Source: Asaia sp037151935 (GTDB taxonomy: Bacteria > Pseudomonadota > Alphaproteobacteria > Acetobacterales > Acetobacteraceae). Taken from it: a stretch of DNA of 64,000 nt. This document shows positions 24,660-33,440 of the stretch, piece by piece. The position numbers and the translations under genes are program-made. The stretch's first letter is position 1. Each line of letters starts with the position of its first letter. A model generated the notes under the pieces. The model saw only the letters and a program-made list of their open reading frames with translations. It ran no database searches and was not told the DNA's origin. The stretch covers positions 3,100,001 through 3,164,000 of the forward strand of contig NZ_CP157575.1 in assembly GCF_051628905.1 (NCBI RefSeq), read 5' to 3'.

Positions 24660-25943
24660 ATGATGGCAAACCTATCGGCAATGAAAGAAAGACGCGTCGT
24701 CGTCACCGGTATGGGGCTTGTCACGCCACTGGCGGTGGGCGTGGTCCAGACCTGGCAGCGCCTGATCGCCGGTCAGACCGGTATCGGCCGTATCTCCTGC
24801 TTCGACCCGAGCGATCTCCCGGCCCATGTGGCAGGTGAGGTGCCCGAAGGCCCGACGGCAGAAGGCGGTCTGACGCTTTCGGACTGGGTCCCGACGAAGG
24901 ACCAGAAGAAGATGGATCGTTTCATCCATCTCGGCATGGCGGCTGCCATCCAGGCGGTCGAGGATTCAGGCTGGAAGCCGGAGACCGAAGAAGATCGTTG
25001 CGCCACAGGCGTGATGATCGGCTCCGGCATCGGTGGTTTGCAGACCATCTATGATGCGTCTCTGACGGTTGCCAGCGGCAAGGCACGTCGCCTCTCGCCG
25101 TTCTTCATCCCCTCGGCCCTGATCAACCTGATTTCAGGCCATGTTTCGATTCGCTATGGTTTCAAGGGCCCGAACCACTCGGCGGTGACGGCCTGTGCGA
25201 CCGGCGTGCATGCCATTGGCGATGCGACGCGTCTTATCATGCTCGGCGATGCCGATGTCATGATTGCAGGCGGCGCGGAAGCAGCTGTCTGTCCGCTGGG
25301 TATCGCCGGGTTCTCTTCGGCCCGCGCCCTGTCGACCGGCTTCAATGACACGCCCGAAAAGGCATCGCGTCCCTGGGACCGCGATCGTGACGGCTTCGTC
25401 ATGGGCGAAGGGTCCGGGATTGTCGTGCTCGAGGAATACGAGCATGCCAAGGCTCGCGGTGCGAAGATTTACGGCGAGATCATCGGTTATGGTCTGTCGG
25501 GCGATGCGCATCACATCACGGCACCCGCCGAAGGCCATGAGGGTGCTTTCCGCGCCATGACGGCAGCACTGCGCTCGGCTGGCATCACCCCTGCCGATAT
25601 CGATTACGTCAACGCGCATGGCACCTCGACCATGGCCGACGACCTTGAACTCGATGCAGTGGAGCGTCTGTTCGGCGACGATGCGAAGCATGTGGCGATG
25701 TCCTCCACCAAATCTGCCACGGGCCATCTTCTTGGCGCTGCGGGTTCGGTCGAAGCCATGTTCTCCATGCTGGCGATCCGCGATAATGTCGCACCGCCGA
25801 CGCTCAATCTCGACAATCCGGCCCGCGAGAGCGTGATCGACCGCGTGGCGCATGAAGCCCAGCAGCGCAAGATCAACATCGCGCTTTCCAACAGCTTCGG
25901 TTTTGGCGGCACCAATGCCAGCCTGATCGTCAAGGGCGTCTGA
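24660..25943 (+). CDS. fabF: 3-oxoacyl-ACP synthase II
   Basis: FabF (KASII) condenses malonyl-ACP with acyl-ACP. The 427-residue protein starts its fold at RRVVVTGMGLVTPLAVG. It holds the Cys-His-His triad: SAVTACATGVHAIG (nucleophilic Cys), VNAHGTST (His) and KSATGHLLGAAG (His, with its Lys). The end block NSFGFGGTNASLIVKG is characteristic. Two adjacent ATGs (24660, 24663) and a third at 24681 could start translation; only the first two have a GGAG upstream, though somewhat far. It lies 150 bases after acpP and 30 bases before mltG. Confidence 0.96.
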   Translation: MMANLSAMKERRVVVTGMGLVTPLAVGVVQTWQRLIAGQTGIGRISCFDPSDLPAHVAGEVPEGPTAEGGLTLSDWVPTKDQKKMDRFIHLGMAAAIQAVEDSGWKPETEEDRCATGVMIGSGIGGLQTIYDASLTVASGKARRLSPFFIPSALINLISGHVSIRYGFKGPNHSAVTACATGVHAIGDATRLIMLGDADVMIAGGAEAAVCPLGIAGFSSARALSTGFNDTPEKASRPWDRDRDGFVMGEGSGIVVLEEYEHAKARGAKIYGEIIGYGLSGDAHHITAPAEGHEGAFRAMTAALRSAGITPADIDYVNAHGTSTMADDLELDAVERLFGDDAKHVAMSSTKSATGHLLGAAGSVEAMFSMLAIRDNVAPPTLNLDNPARESVIDRVAHEAQQRKINIALSNSFGFGGTNASLIVKGV

Positions 25944-25973
25944 TTCACGCCGTAAAGCCATGAAGGGGCGGGC

Positions 25974-26987
25974 ATGAAGCGTGTCTTACTCGCCTTTTTC
26001 GTGCTCCTTGTCCTTGCCGGGGTTGGGGGCACGGCGGCGCTCTGGCATTTCGCCCATCGTCCCGGTCCCCTTCAAAACCCTGTCGATCATGTCGTGCCTC
26101 ATGGCAGCACTATCATGATCGCCCATGATCTGGCCGGTGCCGGGATCATCCCGAACGGCCGAGCGGCAGAACTCCAGTTCCGGCTTCTCGCGCGCCTTAC
26201 GAAATCGGATGGCGCACTACACGCGGCCGAACTGCATTTCGTAACTGCGTGTTCGGTTCTGGACGTGCTCAATGTGTTGCGTCATGGCACGCCTGTCAGC
26301 CACCATCTGACCATCCCCGAGGGGCGCACAGCACGGCAGATCACAACGCTGATCGCTCAGGATCCTCTGCTTTCCGGCCCGATGCCGGAAATTACCGAAG
26401 GGGCTCTGCTTCCCCAAACGATCGCCTATGAGCGCGGGGCATCGCGCAAGCAGATCGTGCACCGTCTCGAAACCCTCATGACACAGACACTCGCGCGTGT
26501 ATGGGCCGGAAGGGACTCTGACCCTGCGTTGAAGACGCCGCATGAATTGCTGGTTCTGGCCTCGATGGTTGAACGTGAAACGGGGGATGATGCCGAGCGC
26601 CCGCAAGTGGCGCGCGTCTTCCTCAATCGCTTGTCGCTTGGCATGAAGCTGCAATCCGACCCGACCGCCATCTATGATTTGAGCGACGGTCTGGGCGTAC
26701 TGGACCACGCTGTAACCCATGACGAACTGCACATGGCTGGCCCACATAATACGTATGAAATTGCGGCTCTACCGCCGGGGCCGATCTGTTCGCCCGGTCT
26801 GGCCGCGCTGAACGCTGTTGCCCATCCCGCCGCTGGCGACATGCTTTACTTCGTAGCCGACGGCACGGGGAAGCACGGGTTTTCTCACGACCTGCATGAG
26901 CATAACCAGCGCGTCGAGGCCTTGAGGATGCTTAAGCCTGCCCATAAGGCACCTGTCAGTCAGCCAGGGCGCGCCCCTCGTCCTTGA
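25974..26987 (+). CDS. mltG: Endolytic murein transglycosylase
   Basis: MltG is a YceG-family lytic transglycosylase that cuts nascent peptidoglycan strands at the inner membrane and so sets their length. The 337-residue protein has an N-terminal membrane anchor (residues 3-22). The LysM-like part includes HGSTIMIAHDLAGAGII. The catalytic block LLVLASMVERET contains the catalytic Glu (Glu200 here). It is followed by LQSDPTAIYDLSDG, HNTYEIAALPPGPICSPG and MLYFVADGTGKHGFSHDLHEHN. Its place after fabF is common in alphaproteobacteria. A good Shine-Dalgarno (AAGGGG) precedes the ATG. It converges on the SYLF gene across a double hairpin. Confidence 0.95.
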   Translation: MKRVLLAFFVLLVLAGVGGTAALWHFAHRPGPLQNPVDHVVPHGSTIMIAHDLAGAGIIPNGRAAELQFRLLARLTKSDGALHAAELHFVTACSVLDVLNVLRHGTPVSHHLTIPEGRTARQITTLIAQDPLLSGPMPEITEGALLPQTIAYERGASRKQIVHRLETLMTQTLARVWAGRDSDPALKTPHELLVLASMVERETGDDAERPQVARVFLNRLSLGMKLQSDPTAIYDLSDGLGVLDHAVTHDELHMAGPHNTYEIAALPPGPICSPGLAALNAVAHPAAGDMLYFVADGTGKHGFSHDLHEHNQRVEALRMLKPAHKAPVSQPGRAPRP

Positions 26988-27015
26988 GGGGCATTGGGCG
27001 GTGTTCGTTCCGCCC
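26973..27015. terminator. Two tandem hairpins between convergent mltG and SYLF genes
   Basis: GCCCCTC/GAGGGGC (26973-26979, 26986-26992) overlaps the end of mltG, and GGGCGG/CCGCCC (26996-27001, 27010-27015) follows directly. Their place between two convergent stop codons suggests bidirectional termination. T-runs are weak. Confidence 0.6.
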
Positions 27016-27028
27016 TATTCCTGTCGCC

Positions 27029-27883
27029 TTACCGCGGCGCGGAGAGCGACTCGCTTTTTACTGCGCCATGCGACTGGCTGGTGAATGATTTGCTGCTGTC
27101 ATAATTGGACGGGTAGGGACTGTTACCTACGGTGCCCCCCGAAGGCGTCAGCGCAGTGCCTGTCACCGCAGGCTGGGCAGGCGTGGCACTCTGCTGCTGT
27201 ACGACCTGCATAAGCACGCGACGCAGCGGATCGGCACCGGTATTGTTCACGCGCATCGAGATGACGATGTCTTCCGGGCCGACCGGCTGGTTGTAGAAGG
27301 CGCGATTGGCGCTGCTATCGATGGTCAGCTTCGAGCCGCCGAGCGAAGCTCCGGCGAACAGGCCGGAGGATTTCTGAAGGGCGAGGATATCGGTATTCGA
27401 TGCGCCGGCAGACCCGCTTTCGATGCCGCTGCCCATATTGGCGAAAGAGGCCGAAGCCCCCGCGCTGAATTTGAACTGGCTGTCGAGCAGGGCCTGAAGC
27501 CCGCGATCCGACATCACGAAAAACATGAGTTCGGAGCTCTCGACACCGAGCTGTATGCCCATCGAAGCCGAGCTGAGCGTGTAAAAAGCCGGATCGGACC
27601 ATGATCCGCGCGCATCGCGCGACAGCAGGAGGCAGCCGCCCCCGGCACCGCCGAAGACGATCGACATGCGAAACACCGACGGGCACACCATGACCGCGCG
27701 TGCCTTGGCCAGATAGCGCTGGGCACGCGAATTGGGCGTGGTACCCTGAAAGATGTCCTGAACCGCAAGCGTTGCGCGGTCGACCAGAGCCTGTTGTGTC
27801 GATGTGGCCATGGCTGGGAAAGCCGTCAGACCAGTAGCCAGAAGCACCGTAGAGGCGACGAGTCGGCGGGGGAAAGAAACCAT
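27029..27883 (-). CDS. Exported SYLF (Ysc84) domain lipid-binding protein
   Basis: A signal peptide (MVSFPRRLVASTVLLATGL, cleavage near AMA) leads into a SYLF domain of about 180 residues: RYLAKARAVMVCPSVFRMSIVFGGAGGGCLLLSRD, then GSWSDPAFYTLSSASMGIQLGVESSELMFFVMSDRGLQALLD and FSAGASASFANMGSG. SYLF domains bind phospholipids in eukaryotes. Bacterial exported members are abundant but without a settled role. The C-terminal 70 residues are low in complexity (Q, S, P, G rich). The gene stands alone, convergent to mltG, with about 100 bases to the phosphatase gene upstream. Confidence 0.85.
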   Translation of the reverse strand: MVSFPRRLVASTVLLATGLTAFPAMATSTQQALVDRATLAVQDIFQGTTPNSRAQRYLAKARAVMVCPSVFRMSIVFGGAGGGCLLLSRDARGSWSDPAFYTLSSASMGIQLGVESSELMFFVMSDRGLQALLDSQFKFSAGASASFANMGSGIESGSAGASNTDILALQKSSGLFAGASLGGSKLTIDSSANRAFYNQPVGPEDIVISMRVNNTGADPLRRVLMQVVQQQSATPAQPAVTGTALTPSGGTVGNSPYPSNYDSSKSFTSQSHGAVKSESLSAPR

Positions 27884-27987
27884 AGAGCAAGGGCCTCGTA
27901 TCGTGAGCCGTCAGGAAGCGGAAGAAAGGAGATCTGACGGAAAATTATGGCGTGAGAATGGTTGGCGCGTTGCAACGCAGACGGACG

Positions 27988-28782
27988 TCAGATGAAAGTC
28001 ATCGCGGCGGCCTCGGCAATCGGCCCGGCGACCCCGGGTGCCGCAGCGAGAATCGAGATAGAGCCGGTCAGTCCGCCATCCTGCAAAAAGGGTGAGACGC
28101 GCGCGCCGCTTTCATGCAGCATGACGAGGGCGGCCGCGACATCCCAGAGATTGATGGCGATTTCGAGATAGCCGTCGCATCGCCCCGAGGCGACATCGGC
28201 AAGCGCCAGAGCGCCGCAGGCTCCGGTTCGCGGGGCGATGCCGCGCTCGAGAAAAGCTCTGGCGCGACTTGCGAAGATCTCGGGCGAGACCTTGGCGCTC
28301 CAGCCTATCTCCACCATGGCGCTGGTCGTATCCGTTACGGGGGAGGCTTTGAGCGTCTTGCCGTTCAGCCAGGCGCCCACGCCCCGCTGAGCCGTGTAGA
28401 TCTCGCCTAAAGCCGGAGCATTGATGACACCGGCAACCGGAACGGCGCCGTCCATCAGCCCGAGAGAAACGCACCAGCGTTCGCGCCCGCGGGCATAATT
28501 CGACGTGCCATCTATGGGGTCGATCACCCAGGTCAGCCCGCCCTCGCGCTGGAGTCCGCCTTCTTCTCCCATGAAGCCATCTTCAGGAAACAGGGCCTGG
28601 ATACGTTTGGAGACGAGCGCCTCGACCGCCATATCAGCCTCGGTCACATAGTCCTGCATGCCTTTCTTGCTGCCGGTCGGACCGCCCGGCGGTGGCCTCA
28701 TCGCCATGGCCAGGGCGGCGGCATCGGCGACCACGGCGCGGGCAACTTCAAGGCGTTGCGCGATAAGGCGTTGATCGGTCAT
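27988..28782 (-). CDS. Inositol-monophosphatase family phosphatase (SuhB/HisN-like)
   Basis: A 264-residue Mg2+-dependent phosphatase of the FIG superfamily. The metal-binding motifs are present: GEEGG (first Glu), WVIDPIDGTSNYARG (D-P-x-D-G-T) and LWDVAAALVMLHESGA (W-D-x-A). In bacteria this family includes inositol-1-phosphatase/SuhB and the histidinol-phosphate phosphatase HisN. The sequence does not settle which. Given that hisI is about 27 kb away and not linked, I leave the substrate open. It is followed on the same strand by nothing closer than the SYLF gene, and mmcB ends 12 bases before its start, so mmcB and this gene likely form one transcript. Confidence 0.85.
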   Translation of the reverse strand: MTDQRLIAQRLEVARAVVADAAALAMAMRPPPGGPTGSKKGMQDYVTEADMAVEALVSKRIQALFPEDGFMGEEGGLQREGGLTWVIDPIDGTSNYARGRERWCVSLGLMDGAVPVAGVINAPALGEIYTAQRGVGAWLNGKTLKASPVTDTTSAMVEIGWSAKVSPEIFASRARAFLERGIAPRTGACGALALADVASGRCDGYLEIAINLWDVAAALVMLHESGARVSPFLQDGGLTGSISILAAAPGVAGPIAEAAAMTFI

Positions 28783-28794
28783 GCGGGCACTCCT

Positions 28795-29346
28795 TTATTC
28801 GACGCGACGAGCCGCACGCAGAGACGCTGTCATGGCAGGGTCTTCCAGAGCCATCAGGCGCAGCGCGGCATTATGGCCGAAAAGCTGCATCAGGGCCTTT
28901 CTGCGGGCCGTCGCCAGCTTGGCAAGCGGGCTTTCGCGGATCATGGCACATTCTGGCAGGATGGTTGAGGGGCTTTCCATCACATGCGCGACGAAGAGCC
29001 CGACATCGTCCGGGATGAGGGCGTGGGGGAAATGCTGATCGACCGCAAAATAGAGCCGGTCGCACCAGTCCCGATATTCTGGCCATTTGCGATCTGTCAA
29101 AAAATCCCGTGGTCCTGACTTGATCTCGATGCAGTGCAGTTGCCCATCGGCCGCAAGGGCCATGATATCGGCCCGGCGACCGGCAGTGGGAAGGGAAAAC
29201 TCGTTGAGGCAGGCCCAGTTGAGATTGCGCGCCAGACCGAGCACGGCGCGCCTGATGGCGAACTGGTTTTCAGGCAGGCTCAGAGGAGATCCGGCTCTGT
29301 CGATACGGGACTGATTGTCCTCTTCGTAACTTTGCCTGTCGCTCAC
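28795..29346 (-). CDS. mmcB: MmcB-family DNA repair protein
   Basis: MmcB proteins are PD-(D/E)xK nuclease-fold proteins restricted largely to alphaproteobacteria; in Caulobacter the gene is needed for resistance to mitomycin C. Here the core is LNEFSLPTAGRRADIMALAADGQLHCIEIKSGPRDFLTD, with the nuclease-like D and E-x-K positions intact. The family stretch KWPEYRDWCDRLYFAVDQHFPHALIPDDVGLFVA follows. The start is a GTG at 29346 (183 residues). It lies upstream of the phosphatase gene. I saw no GTTC-N7-GTTC LexA box next to this start. Confidence 0.88.
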   Translation of the reverse strand: MSDRQSYEEDNQSRIDRAGSPLSLPENQFAIRRAVLGLARNLNWACLNEFSLPTAGRRADIMALAADGQLHCIEIKSGPRDFLTDRKWPEYRDWCDRLYFAVDQHFPHALIPDDVGLFVAHVMESPSTILPECAMIRESPLAKLATARRKALMQLFGHNAALRLMALEDPAMTASLRAARRVE

Positions 29347-29396
29347 TTGTGGTTACTCATCAAAGGCACCCTGCTTTCACCCGTCTGGAGAAACTC

Positions 29397-29723
29397 TTGC
29401 CTGACAAACGCGAAACAACCGATCAGGTTATGCCTTTTTTTGACTGGATGCGTCGGGAGAAGGCGCTGAGCTGCGCCATTTTCGGCGTTGTTCTGTTCCT
29501 GCTCGGGTTTTTATGCGGTCATCTCGATGAACGATTGCATTTCGGGCTCGATATGCTGGCCGTCATCGCTTTCGGTTTCGCCTCCTATCTCGAGCGCCAG
29601 CCAGCCCCGCGTATGATCTGGATTCTGCTGCTGGTGGCGTCGGTCGTCTTCGCACAGATGGACTTTCGTCTGTCGAACCATCTGACACAGACGCGCTCAG
29701 AGAGTTCTTTCGAGGCGCGCTAG
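29397..29723 (+). CDS. Small three-helix membrane protein of unknown function
   Basis: A 108-residue protein with three hydrophobic helices: ALSCAIFGVVLFLLGFLCG, FGLDMLAVIAFGFASYL and MIWILLLVASVVFAQMDF. I chose the TTG at 29397 because GGAG lies 6 bases upstream. A GTG at 29349 would start only 3 bases from the divergent mmcB start, with no ribosome binding site; ATG 29430 is another option. No family is recognised. Its 3' end overlaps the end of the convergent glycosyltransferase gene by 27 bases, so the two transcripts are antisense there. Confidence 0.55.
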   Translation: MPDKRETTDQVMPFFDWMRREKALSCAIFGVVLFLLGFLCGHLDERLHFGLDMLAVIAFGFASYLERQPAPRMIWILLLVASVVFAQMDFRLSNHLTQTRSESSFEAR

Positions 29724-30770
29724 AATTTCCTTGCCCCGTCGGTCGAATGACGCGGCATCGAAACGCGAGAGCACGCGGTCGCGCCCGATCTGGCCCATGG
29801 CGGCGAGGCGCTGAGGCTGGCGCAGCAACTCGGCAAGCGCAAGCGCGAGGGCTTCGGGGTCCTTGGGCGGGATGATGCGCCCGCAGGTCTCGGTGATCGT
29901 ATGCGGCAGCTCTCCCGCCTCTGAGGCGATGACAGGCACACCGCAGAGCAGGGCCTCATGAGCCGCAAGACAAAGCCCTTCCCAGTGCGACGGCTGCACA
30001 TAGATCTGAAGCGTCGAGAGAAACTGTCTCGGATCGGCGTTATAGCCGTCGAGCACGATTGGCAGTCCGTCTCGAGCGATCAGGGCTGCCAGACGATCCC
30101 GCTCCTCACCCTCACCGGCGATATGGATCTCGTATTCCGGCAGGCCGCCGATTTTACCCAGCAGGCGCACGGCTTCGCAGAGCGTGTCATATCCCTTGAC
30201 CGGGTGGAGCCGGCCAAGACTGCCGATACGGATCGGCGCGGCCTCCGACCAGGGCACCGCGACCGGAAAGCTGTCACTGGCGCGAAAGATAGGCCAGCAG
30301 GTCAGCTTGTCGGCGTTCAGCCCCAGCTTACGTTCGGTTTCCTGCTCGACGCAGGTCGAGTCCGCTATCCAGAGACGCGAAAGGCTGCGCATCAGGCGCA
30401 GCAGCCTCGCATTCGCCGGTTTGAGGCGGGCCGAATGCTGCCAGCTCACAACGGGAAGACGGCGACGCAGGCCCACGAGCTGCCCGAGCAGCGTCGCGCG
30501 GGTCAGTGACGTCCAGATCAGATCGGGTTTTTGCTCGCCGATCTCCCGATTGAGCCAGAGCAGAGCGGCCAGATGGTCCTTCTTGCTTCCCTCGCGCACA
30601 TGCACTGTCAGCCCGGCCTGAAGCATGGGCTTGATGGCACGTCCGTCACGACGGGTCAGGGCGAGCACGATCACTTCATGGCCGTTTTCGCGCATGACCT
30701 GCGTGATGGCCGGAACGGGAAGGGCGGCGCCGCCCCCTTCGACCGAGTTGATTATATAGGCGATTTTCAT
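29697..30770 (-). CDS. GT4-type glycosyltransferase
   Basis: A 357-residue GT-B enzyme of the GT4 family. The N-terminal half has IINSVEGGGAALPVPAITQVMRENGHEV. The C-terminal nucleotide-sugar half has IGSLGRLHPVKGYDTLCEAVRLL, IHIAGEGEERDRLAALI and the E-x7-E motif in HWEGLCLAAHEALLCGVPVIAS. The start is the ATG at 30770, overlapping the nucleotidyltransferase stop by 4 bases; the longer open frame upstream is antisense noise. It is the last gene of the six-gene operon from 35529 down to 29697. With a nucleotidyltransferase, lipid hydroxylase and LptFG in the same message, a lipid glycosylation role is likely. Acceptor and sugar are unknown. Confidence 0.85.
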   Translation of the reverse strand: MKIAYIINSVEGGGAALPVPAITQVMRENGHEVIVLALTRRDGRAIKPMLQAGLTVHVREGSKKDHLAALLWLNREIGEQKPDLIWTSLTRATLLGQLVGLRRRLPVVSWQHSARLKPANARLLRLMRSLSRLWIADSTCVEQETERKLGLNADKLTCWPIFRASDSFPVAVPWSEAAPIRIGSLGRLHPVKGYDTLCEAVRLLGKIGGLPEYEIHIAGEGEERDRLAALIARDGLPIVLDGYNADPRQFLSTLQIYVQPSHWEGLCLAAHEALLCGVPVIASEAGELPHTITETCGRIIPPKDPEALALALAELLRQPQRLAAMGQIGRDRVLSRFDAASFDRRGKEILARLERTL

Positions 30771-31525
30771 GAGGCTTCGGCCAGCAGCTTTTCTACCAGC
30801 ACCAGATCCTGAGGCTTGTCCACATCGACCGCCGCGCGTCCGTGGGCGATAGGGACGAGACTGACCCGGGCGCCGGTCAGGGCCTGGATGCGTGACGTGA
30901 GGGTCGCGCTGTCGAGGCGTCTGAACAGCGCGCGCAGCAAGATGCCAAAGCCGAGAGTGCGTGCCATTTTCAGCGGATGTTTGCGATCGCGTTCGAGCCT
31001 CTGCCAAAGCTCTACCACCGCGCCGCCTCGCGGTGTGCGCAGCAGGAAGAGATTGCAGCCTGAGAACTTCATGTCGCTCAGCGGTATATAGGTGCGCTTC
31101 GTCCCCTTCACATCGCGCTCGATGACAGGGCGTAGGGCGATGCCAACAGCAAGATCGCAGCCTGATGCTTCGGCATCCCGGAGAAATTCGGTAATCCAGA
31201 GCGGTTGCAGGAGCGGGTGATCGGCCGTTGTGATGAGCAGAGGCGCGCCGATACGGTCGAGTGCCAGCGCGACGCTGCCGCTCGGGCCTCTAGCCGTTGG
31301 CACGCAAGTAAACGCGCGGTCGAGCGAGTCCAGCGCCTCGGGTGTTTCGATGCTGACATAGGCCGGGCCAAGACCCGTCGTGGTGGAGAGCGTTTCGAGA
31401 ACGCGATCGATCATGGGGCGACCGGCAACCGGAAGGAGTGCCTTATGGGCGACCCTTCCGAGGCGGGCCAACGGATCCTCGGCGCCGTCGCGCGACCCGG
31501 CAAGAACCAGAACGGGGAGACTCAC
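30767..31525 (-). CDS. MobA/LicC-like nucleotidyltransferase
   Basis: A 252-residue Rossmann-like NTP transferase. The nucleotide-binding start is VLVLAGSRDG followed by the family lysine region HKALLPVAGRPMIDRVLETL, and LLITTADHPLLQPLWI supplies the metal-binding Asp. The end SLVPIAHGRAAVDVDKPQDLVLVEKLL is typical of MobA-like transferases that activate sugars, alditols or phospho-alcohols. The first loop, LAGSRDG, lacks the usual G-x-G-x-R spacing. Overlaps of 4 bases on both sides place it between the hydroxylase and the glycosyltransferase. A role in activating a lipid head group (as with LicC-type CTP:phosphocholine transferases) is inference. Confidence 0.78.
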   Translation of the reverse strand: MSLPVLVLAGSRDGAEDPLARLGRVAHKALLPVAGRPMIDRVLETLSTTTGLGPAYVSIETPEALDSLDRAFTCVPTARGPSGSVALALDRIGAPLLITTADHPLLQPLWITEFLRDAEASGCDLAVGIALRPVIERDVKGTKRTYIPLSDMKFSGCNLFLLRTPRGGAVVELWQRLERDRKHPLKMARTLGFGILLRALFRRLDSATLTSRIQALTGARVSLVPIAHGRAAVDVDKPQDLVLVEKLLAEAS

Positions 31526-32349
31526 CGTGTACCGCTGCTGCTTCTCGCCCCGTCAGGACGCTGCTTGGGTGGAGCGCCTGTGCGCTTCATCACCCAGGGA
31601 TAACGCTGCGCCTCGTCAATATCGTAACCGAGATCGAACACATGGGCGCTGCGGGCGCGCGCACGGGCATCCTTGTAGAAGCTGCCGAACAGACGGTCGG
31701 CAGCGTAATTCGTGATGCCGTAATTGCCGTCTTCGTCGTGAAAATGATGCAGCACATGCAGTTGTTTGATTCTGGCCACCCAGGCCCAGCGCGGCTTGTA
31801 GGCCAGATGCTGGATGCAGTGAAAAAACTCGTAGATGCAGGTCATCACGAGACCCGTTGCCAGCGCCGCAAAAGCCGTGCTGACGCCGCCAATGGCCCAC
31901 CCAATGGGCATGACGATGATCGCGATCGTAGGGACGGTGTTGAGCGGCGAGCCGAACAGCACATCGAGCAGATGCGGATCCTGATGATGGTCGAAATGAA
32001 CCCTCTTCCAGAGCGAGGCCGTGATTGGATTGCGATAGAGCCAACGCCCGTGAAGGATGAAGCGATGGATGGCATACCAGGCAAAGGGATAGATCGCGAC
32101 TACCAGAACCGCGGTGATCAGCGTGGGAGCCAGATGAGGGGTGAGTGCAATTGAGGCGCCGACAGAGATCAGGATCAGAGCGAAATAGAACAGGATGGTC
32201 GGGTATGTAAGATAGGCCATCCAGAGATGAGGCAGGCTCATCTTGCCCAGATCGAAGCTTCTGCCGGTGCGAAGAGAGCCCTGGTTTTTCCGGGCATTCC
32301 AGAAGGCTTTCCAGAAACCTTCGGCCTGTTCACCATTGAACGTGCTCAT
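31522..32349 (-). CDS. Fatty-acid hydroxylase/sterol-desaturase superfamily membrane protein
   Basis: A 275-residue polytopic protein with the eight-histidine pattern of the non-heme di-iron membrane hydroxylases: HRFILHGRWLY, VHFDHHQDPHLL, FFHCIQHLAY and LHVLHHFHDEDGNYG. Relatives include fatty-acid 2-hydroxylase, sphinganine C4-hydroxylase and carotenoid hydroxylases. Acetobacter makes ceramides with 2-hydroxy fatty acids. With serine palmitoyltransferase about 5.5 kb away, ceramide or fatty-acid hydroxylation is the best guess, though not proven. The start at 32349 gives an ATGA overlap with lptG; the end overlaps the nucleotidyltransferase by 4 bases. Confidence 0.83.
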   Translation of the reverse strand: MSTFNGEQAEGFWKAFWNARKNQGSLRTGRSFDLGKMSLPHLWMAYLTYPTILFYFALILISVGASIALTPHLAPTLITAVLVVAIYPFAWYAIHRFILHGRWLYRNPITASLWKRVHFDHHQDPHLLDVLFGSPLNTVPTIAIIVMPIGWAIGGVSTAFAALATGLVMTCIYEFFHCIQHLAYKPRWAWVARIKQLHVLHHFHDEDGNYGITNYAADRLFGSFYKDARARARSAHVFDLGYDIDEAQRYPWVMKRTGAPPKQRPDGARSSSGTR

Positions 32350-33440
32350 TTTTCTTCCATCTTCACAATCCATGCCCCTCCGAGGAGGAATGCCAGGGCG
32401 GGAGGCGCCGTGACGGCAATTAACGCGGGCAGGGTTCCCGCATTGCCCAGTGCCTGTATCAGGCCTTGAAGCACGATGAAACCAAAACCGGCAGCTAGCG
32501 CCGCAATCGGCAGAAGGCTGCGCGTACCCGTGCGAGGGGGAATATAGATTACAGGCAAGGCAAGGAACAGCATCGCGCAGAGCGACACAGGGAGGGTAAA
32601 GGGAGCGAAGAGTGCCATGCGATAGGTCGCCTTGGGCAGGCTCGACGCTCCGCCGTGATGCAGGATGTTCCAGAGCGACCAGAAAGAAAGCGCCGGGTAG
32701 TTCTGCGAGAGCTGGATAAGCGTATCGGGCGTAAGGCTTGCGGGCAAAAGTGTGACATCGCTGCGCGCCTCTATATCGACACGATTGCTTCTGAGCGCAA
32801 GGCTGCGTACCCGGGCGGCCTGCCAGCCCGTCTGCGGATCAAAAACCAGCTCCGGTGCCGTATCGATGGCGACCAGATCGCCACCCTTGATGCGGTGATA
32901 GACCGCGACTTTCGTGATGCGCTGTCCGCCTTCGCTGAAGCTGTCGATATGCACGACGTCGCCTGCGGCATGAAACCAGAAGCCGTGACCGCTGCCTGAA
33001 GCGTGCGGGTCTGTCCTGTTCCACCATTTGGCGAGCGCCAGTTCAGCGCGGGGGGCGATGATCTCCTGTGTTGCGATTCCGACCAGGCTGATTATTCCGA
33101 TCGCGGGCAAAAGCAGGACAAGCAGACGCCGTGTCGACAACCCGGCGGCGCGAAGGCTCGCCGTTTCGCTGTTGAGTGTCATCTGCATGAGCAGAAAAAG
33201 GGCGCCGATCAGCGTGCTAAGGGGAAGCGTCTGATAAACGAGGCTCGGTAGTCTGAGCAGAGCATAACGCACCATGCCTATCGCGCCGAGATGACGCTCC
33301 AGAATCGGGGTAGTCATTTCAAGGAGACCCAGAATTTCCATCATGGAAACCAGGATCGCCCCGCAAATCAGTGTTCGGCTCAGAAAGGATCGCGTCAGGT
33401 GGGTGCGCAGGACTGAACGCGATGGCTGGGTGTCGCTCAT
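32346..33440 (-). CDS. lptG: LptG-family inner-membrane permease
   Basis: A 364-residue YjgP/YjgQ-family permease. With LptF and LptB2 it extracts LPS from the inner membrane. It has three helices before the periplasmic jellyroll (LTRSFLSRTLICGAILVSMMEILGLLEM; YALLRLPSLVYQTLPLSTLIGALFLLMQMTLNSE), then the periplasmic domain (about 150-270), then three more helices ending near the C-terminus. The S-E-T-A-S-L-R-A-A-G segment is the coupling helix contacted by LptB. The gene overlaps lptF by 4 bases and the hydroxylase gene by 4. In many alphaproteobacteria lptFG lead into lptD-surA-pdxA; here they do not. Assignment as LptG rather than LptF follows the gene order. Confidence 0.85.
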   Translation of the reverse strand: MSDTQPSRSVLRTHLTRSFLSRTLICGAILVSMMEILGLLEMTTPILERHLGAIGMVRYALLRLPSLVYQTLPLSTLIGALFLLMQMTLNSETASLRAAGLSTRRLLVLLLPAIGIISLVGIATQEIIAPRAELALAKWWNRTDPHASGSGHGFWFHAAGDVVHIDSFSEGGQRITKVAVYHRIKGGDLVAIDTAPELVFDPQTGWQAARVRSLALRSNRVDIEARSDVTLLPASLTPDTLIQLSQNYPALSFWSLWNILHHGGASSLPKATYRMALFAPFTLPVSLCAMLFLALPVIYIPPRTGTRSLLPIAALAAGFGFIVLQGLIQALGNAGTLPALIAVTAPPALAFLLGGAWIVKMEEK

